Positions 23,383 through 29,045 of a stretch of 29,045 nucleotides of DNA are shown piece after piece. A program made the position numbers and the translations under genes. Source of the DNA: Rhizobium sp. (GTDB lineage: Bacteria > Pseudomonadota > Alphaproteobacteria > Rhizobiales > Rhizobiaceae); the NCBI GenBank assembly GCA_003501385.1, contig DNPN01000195.1:509-29553 (forward strand). The letters are read 5' to 3'. The notes beneath the pieces were generated by a model. It made no database searches, was not told the DNA's origin, and was given only the letters and a program-made list of their open reading frames with translations. Position 1 is the first letter of the stretch; every line of letters begins with the position of its first letter.

Positions 23383-24375
23383 CTATTCGTTAACGTCGGC
23401 GGGGAAACGTAAAGCGTAGGAAATTCCGCGGCTGTCCATGGTATAAACAGCCGTACCATTGACCGACACCGGCACGACTTTCTCAAGCACGGTGCTGCCA
23501 AATCTGGCTTGCAGATTTTGATCCGTGGCGGCTGGAAGTGCCTGCAGGTCCTCGTGCCAGTTGATAGTGATGAACGGTGGACCTTCCCCACGCTCCATCC
23601 GACACGACACCCGAATGGAGCCCGGCGCACCCAGCCAGCCACCATAATTGGTCGAATTGACGATCAGTTCATGCAACGCCAAACCGATGTGCATGGCAGC
23701 ATTGGGCGATAGAAGGATATTCTCACCCGTCATCTCGATTTGCGCGATTTTGGCCGGATTACACATTTCAAGCTGCGCCTTCAACAAATCCATGAAGCCG
23801 ACACCGCGCCACTCCGAATCCGTCACGATGTCCTGCGCCTTGGACAAGGCATAGAGACGACCTCTAAACTTTTGCAGGAAGCCCTCCAGACTTCCAGAGA
23901 AACGCGCGGTTTGCGACGCAATGCCCTGGACAACAGCGAGAAGATTTTTCGAGCGATGGCTCACCTCCATCAGCAAGGTCCGCAGTGCCCGCTCACGCCT
24001 GCGCTCTTCTGTTTTTTCAACAATGGACAGGATTGAGTAGAGACCGTGCTGCGGAATAGACACTTTGCGACAGCGAAACTCGAAAATACCATTTTCGCCC
24101 AGATCAACCTCAAACGCGGCATGATCACCTGCCTGCTTCAGAGAACTGCGCAAAAAATCAAGCCGAACAGCAATATCCTCGCCAAAGATCGATAGATCCG
24201 TCGGCACGCCGTCTGACAGATCTTCCCAGATTGCCGGGAGCCCGGTTATGCACATGCAGCGGGAGCTGCTATCATACAAGATATAGCAGGCTCCCATATC
24301 GATGAGTGCATGGATGAAGAAGTCGCGCGATATAGCGTCTATATCTCCTTGCTCCACCCATGAAAATCTCCGCAC
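23383..24375 (-). CDS. HWE-family sensor histidine kinase (PhyR-linked)
   Basis: The 330-aa soluble kinase has an N-terminal PAS-like sensor (about 20-125) and an HWE phosphotransfer helix (EVSHRSKNLLAVVQGIASQTARF). Its catalytic domain has LALHELIVNSTNYG and the diagnostic W-x-E in INWHED. Kinases of this class next to phyR phosphorylate PhyR, and so control release of EcfG from NepR; that role here is inferred from position. GTG at 24373-24375 is chosen because GGAGA lies 7 nt upstream; the TTG at 24396 has no such site. It follows phyR by 64 nt on the same strand. Confidence 0.9.
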   Translation of the reverse strand: MRRFSWVEQGDIDAISRDFFIHALIDMGACYILYDSSSRCMCITGLPAIWEDLSDGVPTDLSIFGEDIAVRLDFLRSSLKQAGDHAAFEVDLGENGIFEFRCRKVSIPQHGLYSILSIVEKTEERRRERALRTLLMEVSHRSKNLLAVVQGIASQTARFSGSLEGFLQKFRGRLYALSKAQDIVTDSEWRGVGFMDLLKAQLEMCNPAKIAQIEMTGENILLSPNAAMHIGLALHELIVNSTNYGGWLGAPGSIRVSCRMERGEGPPFITINWHEDLQALPAATDQNLQARFGSTVLEKVVPVSVNGTAVYTMDSRGISYALRFPADVNE

Positions 24376-24439
24376 CTGCTGTTCTCCAGTTTGCAACCAA
24401 CCCGCACATCACAATCAGAAACTGTTTAAGAATGTGCGA

Positions 24440-25234
24440 TCAAGCGCTTTCCGTCTGCCGGACATTGAAGAACAATGCCTGACTAATCAGAGCTTTGACC
24501 ATATCAGGATTGAAGGGTTTGGTAACAAGGAAGGCCGGCTCCGGGCGCTGCCCCGTCAACAGCCTTTCCGGAAACGCCGTGATGAAAATCACCGGAATTG
24601 TATCCACTCGCAAGATGTCATTCACAGCATCAATGCCGGAACTGCCATCGGCCAACTGAATATCGGCCAAAATCATCTTCGGCGCGGTCTCATTAAACAG
24701 CTTCACCGCTTCCTGATGGGTTCGTGCGATACCCGTCACCCGATGGCCCATGCTTTCGACCATCTGCTCGATATCCATCGCGATCAGCGGCTCATCTTCA
24801 ATGATCATGATCTCTGTCGCAACCTGCTCGGATATCTGGCGAGACGCCTCATCGATCAGGTTTGAGAAGGTGTCATTATCGACATCAAGGATTTCGCAGG
24901 CTTCGTCTGCAGCAAAACCTTCCAGCGCCACCAACAAGAAGGCAACGCGCTCTTTCTTGGGCAGGTTCAGGAGATTTTCAGAAGCGCGCCGCTCCCAGGC
25001 AAATGGTGAGGCCTGTACCGTGACAACAACATCCAAGCGGTCAAAAACATCGACAAACAACTTATAAACAGAAATGCGATCGCTTTTGGCTTTCGGAAAA
25101 ATCGAAAGATCGGCAATCAGCGATTCCAGCACAGCCGCAACATAGGCGTCGCCAGAAGATTGTGAACCCGTAACCGCACGAGCAAAGCGCCGGAGGTAGG
25201 GAAGGTGAGCTGCAACACGCGCTGTCAACGACAT
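24440..25234 (-). CDS. phyR: Response regulator/anti-anti-sigma factor PhyR
   Basis: Central switch of the GSR. When its receiver is phosphorylated, its sigma-like N-terminal domain binds NepR and frees EcfG. The 264-aa protein has the sigma-like domain at 1-135 (LPYLRRFARAVTGSQ, LPKKERVAFLLVALEGF). The receiver spans about 141-255, with E146-D147-E148, phosphoacceptor D191, T219 in the hallmark FITAFPERLL, and K239. ATG at 25232-25234 has GGAG at ideal spacing; an upstream in-frame start at 25291 does not. A perfect EcfG promoter precedes it, closing a positive loop. Confidence 0.97.
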   Translation of the reverse strand: MSLTARVAAHLPYLRRFARAVTGSQSSGDAYVAAVLESLIADLSIFPKAKSDRISVYKLFVDVFDRLDVVVTVQASPFAWERRASENLLNLPKKERVAFLLVALEGFAADEACEILDVDNDTFSNLIDEASRQISEQVATEIMIIEDEPLIAMDIEQMVESMGHRVTGIARTHQEAVKLFNETAPKMILADIQLADGSSGIDAVNDILRVDTIPVIFITAFPERLLTGQRPEPAFLVTKPFNPDMVKALISQALFFNVRQTESA

Positions 25235-25300
25235 AAATATTCTCCAGTTTTTCCATTTTTCAGGCGGTTTCTCAAGGCGCGCCCGTACCAATCGTTAGGA

Positions 25301-25325
25301 AACGATAGGCGATCGATAAAGTTCC
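25301..25325 (-). promoter_or_regulatory. EcfG-type promoter of phyR
   Basis: On the minus strand, GGAAC (25325-25321), 16-nt spacer, CGTT (25304-25301), about 65 bp upstream of the phyR ATG. It would also drive the HWE kinase and possibly the metallopeptidase if they are co-transcribed. Confidence 0.85.
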
Positions 25326-25437
25326 CCGGCCTTGAAAAAAATTAACAGGCGTTACCGTGCTGGAGCCCTCTCTTCAAAGATTGGCTCGGTCAGTTGCAAC
25401 CCGCGTTTCTCCGGGATTTAGCAGGCGTTTGCCAATA

Positions 25438-25686
25438 TCAACCAGACGCCGCAGGGTTTTGATCGGCATGCACCGGAGCATCAAAATCTTGCAGCGCTCT
25501 CTCGATGTGCTGCAACGTTTCTGCGAGCGCATCACCGTCAAGAATTGGGCTGTCAGCAGCACCCGGCTGCTCTGCTATGGCGTAACTGTAGAGACCTTGA
25601 AGGGCTTTTATTTTCTCTTCTCTGGTCAGCTTTGCATCGTTCACGATGACCTGCAAACGGATGGTCATGTCCTCTTCCATTTCCAC
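25438..25686 (-). CDS. Small hypothetical protein, end of DUF883 operon
   Basis: I do not recognise this 82-aa acidic, soluble, probably helical protein (TREEKIKALQGLYSYAIAEQ, GDALAETLQHIERALQDF). It begins at GTG 25684-25686 with AAGGA upstream, or at the ATG two codons later. It lies 63 nt after the holin-like gene on the same strand, so it is likely the third gene of the stress operon. A long open frame on the opposite strand (25357-26157) is judged spurious. Confidence 0.6.
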   Translation of the reverse strand: MEMEEDMTIRLQVIVNDAKLTREEKIKALQGLYSYAIAEQPGAADSPILDGDALAETLQHIERALQDFDAPVHADQNPAASG

Positions 25687-25749
25687 GGGAGGTGTCCTTC
25701 CATCTTTTTGAGAGTGTGCCGCTCCGCTTGTGCATTTTTCAACCGGACA

Positions 25750-26184
25750 TCATTTCTTGGTAACGCTTTTGGTTGCCGCAAAAGCGGCAACAGCGACACA
25801 TGCCAAGGTCAAAAGTGGTTTGCTGCGCACAAGCTCAGGCAAAAGCCCGAGGGCCGCCTCAGCCAGCTGCACTTCCGGCGATACCGCAGCACGAAGCTGG
25901 GCCAGTTCGCGACGGCGACGCTCTGCCCGGCGATTGAGGATGCTTGTGACACCCCAAGCGATGAGACCAAGCAATATGGAGCCACCCGCAACCACAAGGC
26001 TTGCGATCACTGGCCCATAGACTTCATCCACTGCAAACCACAGAGCAAGGATCAGCGCGGCATAAGCTGTTGCCAGAAAGAGCACAATCAGCACTCCTCC
26101 CACGGCATTGCGTTGAACGCTGCGCGCTTGCGGCAACAGGTGCCCCAGCAATGCTGAGGCGATTTGTCCGGCGGCATCGCCCAT
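25750..26184 (-). CDS. Holin-X-like (phage-holin superfamily) membrane protein
   Basis: The 144-aa inner-membrane protein has two adjacent transmembrane helices (about 28-50 and 57-79), a basic arginine-rich loop (NRRAERRRRELAQ) and a further hydrophobic C-terminal stretch (about 121-139). The layout resembles the DUF1469/'phage holin' superfamily often paired with DUF883 proteins in stress operons. It is unlikely to be a lysis protein here because there is no phage context. GGAG precedes the ATG, which is 14 nt after the DUF883 stop. Confidence 0.75.
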   Translation of the reverse strand: MGDAAGQIASALLGHLLPQARSVQRNAVGGVLIVLFLATAYAALILALWFAVDEVYGPVIASLVVAGGSILLGLIAWGVTSILNRRAERRRRELAQLRAAVSPEVQLAEAALGLLPELVRSKPLLTLACVAVAAFAATKSVTKK

Positions 26185-26198
26185 AATGCATCTCCAGC

Positions 26199-26537
26199 TT
26201 AACGACGTGACAGCAATGCTGCGATAAAGCCCAACCCCGCCGCGATGCCGACCGAAGCCAGCGGATACCTGCGGATCTGTCCTTCAAGATCGCTCTCCAC
26301 GGCCGCCAGCCTGTCCTTGATATCGGACGCTGCTGCCGAAGACCGCTGCGAAATGTCATCGGCAAAAGTTTTTGCTTGCTGAGACGCTTCATCCAGTTTG
26401 CCACTGCCAAAGCTGGCGACGACCTTTGTGAGTGCGGCGATATCGGCACTCAGCTTCTCCAGCTGCTTTTCAACATCTGTTGCGCTTGCGTAAGCGTTCA
26501 CGTCGACATCCTTTTTCAAAGGTGTTGTTGTTGCCAT
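26199..26537 (-). CDS. DUF883 (ElaB/YqjD-like) membrane-anchored protein
   Basis: The 112-aa protein has a long amphipathic, coiled-coil-like N-terminal region (about 18-85). It ends in one C-terminal transmembrane segment with the family ending (RRYPLASVGIAAGLGFIAALLSRR in two pieces: RRYPLASVG, then GLGFIAALLSRR). In enterics such C-tail-anchored proteins bind ribosomes in stationary phase; that role is known for the family, not shown here. GAGG precedes the ATG. It is the first gene of a three-gene unit with a perfect EcfG promoter at 26580-26604. Confidence 0.85.
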   Translation of the reverse strand: MATTTPLKKDVDVNAYASATDVEKQLEKLSADIAALTKVVASFGSGKLDEASQQAKTFADDISQRSSAAASDIKDRLAAVESDLEGQIRRYPLASVGIAAGLGFIAALLSRR

Positions 26538-26579
26538 AACTTTTTCCTCTCAAAGTATCGAACCATGTTGCTTGAATGA

Positions 26580-26604
26580 AACGCAGGTTCATGGATTTTG
26601 TTCC
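26580..26604 (-). promoter_or_regulatory. EcfG-type promoter of the DUF883 operon
   Basis: On the minus strand, GGAAC (26604-26600), 16-nt spacer, CGTT (26583-26580), about 43 bp upstream of the DUF883 ATG. Confidence 0.85.
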
Positions 26605-26617
26605 GCACTGTTTTCTA

Positions 26618-26655
26618 GCATGTCGCGTTCAACTGGGATCAGTTGAATGGTAACG
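26618..26655. repeat. 38-bp dispersed repeat, copy 2
   Basis: The reverse complement matches 3748-3785 at 35 of 38 positions. The dyad core is preserved: TTCAACT (26628-26634), 6-nt loop, AGTTGAA (26641-26647). One of the three differences is the loop-proximal base, which extends pairing in this copy. It sits 13 bp beyond the -35 box of the DUF883 promoter, between two divergent GSR promoters. Confidence 0.75.
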
Positions 26656-26755
26656 TACATGGGCAAAAACCAGGATAACCCGCAGCTCAATTGAATCTGC
26701 TAGAATGTGCTGCGCTTTAGGGTGGCAATATGTCTCTCTGTTGCGGGACGGAAAT

Positions 26756-26780
26756 GGAACTTTGAACAGCCTGATACGTT
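26756..26780 (+). promoter_or_regulatory. EcfG-type promoter upstream of the CHASE3 kinase
   Basis: GGAAC (26756-26760), 16-nt spacer, CGTT (26777-26780). The nearest plus-strand gene is the kinase at 26960, about 180 bp downstream, a longer leader than at the other five promoters. Confidence 0.75.
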
Positions 26781-26959
26781 CAAGACCCATTCAATTATGC
26801 GCGAAAACAACTATGAACGATGATAAAGACAATGCCATTGCGTCAGATCAATAGCGAGCCAGCAAATGCAGAAAGGCTCATCGCACTCAGGCACTGTCGC
26901 TTCGCGAGCGAAAATCCGATCTCATTTATAACTGTTTACACGAAGAGACGCACAGCTCT

Positions 26960-28459
26960 ATGAAACTGGGAAAAACATTCGTTCAATCGTCGCTTCTCAT
27001 GATGATCGGCGGCATTTCCTTGCTGCTCGCCATTGTTGCCTCCGCATTTTTGCTGGTCAACAATACACGCCAATCTTTTGACGCGCTTGTGAATGAACGC
27101 GCCGTGCGCAGCGCGGCGGCTGATCTTTTCAGCCTTTTACAAGACGCGGAAAGCGGCCAGCGCGGATATTTGCTGACGGGTGATCAGAGTTTTCTCTCCC
27201 CTTACAAGGATGCTGTGGGACAGGTTGCCTCTTCGGTCAAGCAGCTGCAGCAATTGACGTCCGGGCGGCCAAACTACCAGGCACTGGTTTCATCCATTGA
27301 TGGGCAAGTGCATGTGAAGCTTGAAGAATTAGCCTCCACAATAAAAATGTTCGATGAGAACAAAAAAGACGAGACGCTTGAGATTGTCCGCAATGGGTTT
27401 GGCCAGAAATTAATGAACAAGCTGCGCAAGCAATTGCAGCTGATTATCGATTTGTCGGACAAAAACATTCAAGTCAATATTGAACAACAGATCACAGCAT
27501 CGAACCAGCTGAAATGGATCATGATTGGCGCAGCGCTTGCGATTGTCGCCGTGATGAGCATATCGCTGTATATTATCATGCAATATATCAAGTCTATCAA
27601 TGCGGCCAGCGCCGAAGTCCAGAAATTCAATGCTGCCCTTGAACTGCGTGTGGTGGAGCGTACAGAAGATTTAGTGCGGGCCAATCAGGAGATCCAGCGA
27701 TTTGCCTATATTGTGACGCATGACTTGCGGGCACCACTGGTGAACATCATGGGGTTTACCACCGAATTGGAAAACGCCCTGACGATGATGAAAAACTATG
27801 TGCTCGCCGATGGCGCTCCGTTGAATGATGCAGAAATTCTGGAAGCGCGCGAAGCCGCCGCTGAGGATGTTCCAGAGGCCCTTGCCTTTATCCGCTCATC
27901 GACCGCAAAAATGGATAGCCTCATCAATGCGATCCTGAAAATTTCTCGTGATGGCCGCAGAGAGCTGAAGCCGGAACAGGTGGATATCAAGGCCATTGCG
28001 CAAAGCAGCATCAACAGCTTGAAGCATCTGATTGACGCCGCAGATGGCACGGCTGAAATATCGATTGGATCAGTGCAGGCCATCACCGACAGGTTGTCAC
28101 TTGAGCAGATTTTCACCAACCTGGTGGACAATGCCATTAAATATCGCGCACCGGAGCGCCCACTGAAAATCACTGTGCATGCAAAACACGTTGGCGCGTT
28201 CATTGAAACCATGATCGAAGACAATGGTCGAGGCATCAACGAAAGCGATTTTGAACGCATTTTTGAGCTCTTCCGCCGTGCCGGACCACAAAATCAAACC
28301 GGCGACGGCATTGGCTTGGCGCATGTGCGGTCATTGGCCCGAAATCTTGGTGGCGACATTTTTGTGCGTTCAGAGCTTGGAAAAGGCTCGGCATTCACAC
28401 TCAGAGTGCCTGCAGATTTATCATTCATCCTGCGGCGTAACACCTTGAATCAAAACTGA
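26960..28459 (+). CDS. CHASE3-domain membrane sensor histidine kinase
   Basis: The 499-aa inner-membrane kinase has TM1 (about 12-33), a periplasmic CHASE3 domain (35-180, with DAESGQRGYLLTGDQSFLSPY) and TM2 (184-210). A coiled linker leads to HisKA with H254 in IVTHDLRAPLVNIMGF, then HATPase_c (DNAIKYR, EDNGRGI, GDGIGLAHVR). An insert of about 30 residues separates the two HisKA helices. The next gene encodes its likely partner receiver. The CHASE3 ligand is unknown. An EcfG promoter upstream suggests it is made under general stress. Confidence 0.92.
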   Translation: MKLGKTFVQSSLLMMIGGISLLLAIVASAFLLVNNTRQSFDALVNERAVRSAAADLFSLLQDAESGQRGYLLTGDQSFLSPYKDAVGQVASSVKQLQQLTSGRPNYQALVSSIDGQVHVKLEELASTIKMFDENKKDETLEIVRNGFGQKLMNKLRKQLQLIIDLSDKNIQVNIEQQITASNQLKWIMIGAALAIVAVMSISLYIIMQYIKSINAASAEVQKFNAALELRVVERTEDLVRANQEIQRFAYIVTHDLRAPLVNIMGFTTELENALTMMKNYVLADGAPLNDAEILEAREAAAEDVPEALAFIRSSTAKMDSLINAILKISRDGRRELKPEQVDIKAIAQSSINSLKHLIDAADGTAEISIGSVQAITDRLSLEQIFTNLVDNAIKYRAPERPLKITVHAKHVGAFIETMIEDNGRGINESDFERIFELFRRAGPQNQTGDGIGLAHVRSLARNLGGDIFVRSELGKGSAFTLRVPADLSFILRRNTLNQN

Positions 28460-28543
28460 TTAAGGACGCATGTATGCCGCATGGTGAGAGCGTTACAGTA
28501 TTTTTACATTGGTGAAGAACGGTGCCGTCAGGAGAGTTGGCGT

Positions 28544-28981
28544 ATGAAGGCAAACGGAAAAGAAGTCACGATTGTCATGATCGAAGATGATGAAGGCCAT
28601 GCCCGTCTTATTGAGAAAAATGTGCGCAGGGCTGGCGTCGGCAATGAAATCGTGCCGTTTACCGATGGGGCGTCAGCGCTTGATTTTATTCTGGGCAAGG
28701 ATCGCAGCGGTGAGTCCTCTATTGACCGTTACCTGCTGGTGCTGCTGGATTTGAACCTGCCTGATATGCAGGGGACCGAGATTCTCGAGCTGGTTAAAAG
28801 CAACCAGCATACAAAACGCTTGCCAATCGTTATCCTGACAACCACGGATGACGAGCAGGAAATTCAGCGCTGTTACGATCTGGGGGCCAATGTTTATATC
28901 ACCAAGCCCGTTGATTATGATGGATTCGCCAATGCGATCCGTCAGCTCGGAATGTTTATCTCGGTCATGCAGGTGCCGTGA
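28544..28981 (+). CDS. Single-domain response regulator (Rcp1-like)
   Basis: The 145-aa receiver has no output domain: E14-D15-D16, phosphoacceptor D69 in LLDLNLPDMQG, T99/T100 in ILTTTDD, and K121-P in ITKPVDYDGF. The extended beta-3/alpha-3 region (KSNQHTKRLPIVILTT) is typical of Rcp1-type regulators paired with CHASE3 or phytochrome-like kinases. ATG at 28544 has AGGAGA upstream; the frame opens at 28481 without such a site. It lies 84 nt after the kinase and is probably co-transcribed, passing phosphate to a further kinase or phosphotransferase. Confidence 0.9.
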   Translation: MKANGKEVTIVMIEDDEGHARLIEKNVRRAGVGNEIVPFTDGASALDFILGKDRSGESSIDRYLLVLLDLNLPDMQGTEILELVKSNQHTKRLPIVILTTTDDEQEIQRCYDLGANVYITKPVDYDGFANAIRQLGMFISVMQVP

Positions 28982-28998
28982 CACCGTGTCTCGGCACC
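28972..28998 (+). terminator. Weak inverted repeat at the end of the response regulator gene
   Basis: GGTGCCG (28972-28978) and CGGCACC (28992-28998) can pair across a 13-nt loop that includes the stop codon. No T-run follows, so termination is doubtful. It may only mark the gene boundary before a gene beyond the window. Confidence 0.3.
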
Positions 28999-29045
28999 CG
29001 CGAAGCCTTGGTGCGCATGGACGTTATCGTTTTATTGAGGACAAT

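Larger units (their letters stand above)
26538..26959. other. Divergent intergenic region with two EcfG promoters
   Basis: 422 bp without a convincing gene. It holds, left to right, the minus-strand EcfG promoter of the DUF883 operon, copy 2 of the 38-bp repeat, and the plus-strand EcfG promoter of the CHASE3 kinase. The predicted kinase leader from there to 26960 is about 170 nt. A 13-codon frame at 26813-26854 has no ribosome site and is not called. Confidence 0.6.

Noticed and set aside
25357..26157. Plus-strand open frame of 266 codons
   Set aside because: It lies opposite the holin-like and small acidic genes, has no recognisable domain and no consistent ribosome site. The minus-strand genes have family matches.
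26813..26854. 13-codon frame in the leader of the CHASE3 kinase, a possible leader peptide
   Set aside because: No ribosome site, no repeated codons and no alternative hairpins that would suggest attenuation.

Overview
The window looks like chromosomal DNA of an alphaproteobacterium, most likely Rhizobiales (Rhizobiaceae or a close relative). Three things point there: a PhyR-NepR-EcfG general stress response (GSR) core, which is confined to Alphaproteobacteria; HWE and HisKA_2 sensor kinases; and TGA-N9-TCA boxes (the RirA 'iron-responsive operator' pattern of Rhizobiales) in front of haem-uptake genes. I see no rRNA, tRNA, CRISPR array, phage or insertion sequence.

Layout. (1) 94-3520, minus strand: rmlC-rmlB-rmlD-rmlA, the complete dTDP-L-rhamnose pathway as one operon. 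(2) 3750-10107, minus strand: a seven-gene operon made of a periplasmic binding protein, an ABC ATPase, two permeases, a glycerophosphodiester phosphodiesterase, an inositol-monophosphatase-family enzyme and a 2H phosphoesterase (DUF1868 type). A ROK-family regulator is divergent at its head. I infer uptake and stepwise dephosphorylation of a phosphodiester, possibly glycerophosphoinositol. (3) 11494-17756, minus strand: a haem-uptake locus in two units, the TonB-dependent receptor and hmuSTUV. Each is preceded by a pair of TGA-N9-TCA boxes. (4) 18166-28981: a stress-signalling island. It contains a receiver-HisKA_2 kinase, a Crp/Fnr regulator, a lone degenerate receiver, ecfG and nepR, a DUF1328 membrane peptide, a small exported protein, a zinc metallopeptidase, an HWE kinase, phyR, a DUF883/holin-like operon, and a CHASE3 kinase with its response regulator.

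How region 4 works. I found six exact copies of GGAAC-N16-CGTT, the EcfG-type promoter. They lie upstream of the crp/fnr gene, nepR-ecfG, the DUF1328 gene, phyR, the DUF883 operon and the CHASE3 kinase. The sigma factor, its anti-sigma factor, the anti-anti-sigma factor, a global regulator, envelope proteins and a second two-component system therefore all appear to belong to one autoregulated circuit. Flanking kinases probably feed phosphate into PhyR.

Other structure: a 38-bp dispersed repeat (35/38 identical, inverted orientation) at 3748-3785 and 26618-26655, one copy of which encodes the C-terminus of the 2H phosphoesterase; a strong intercistronic hairpin between the binding-protein and ATPase genes; a 33-bp perfect dyad upstream of hmuS; and a 24-bp perfect palindrome at the left edge.
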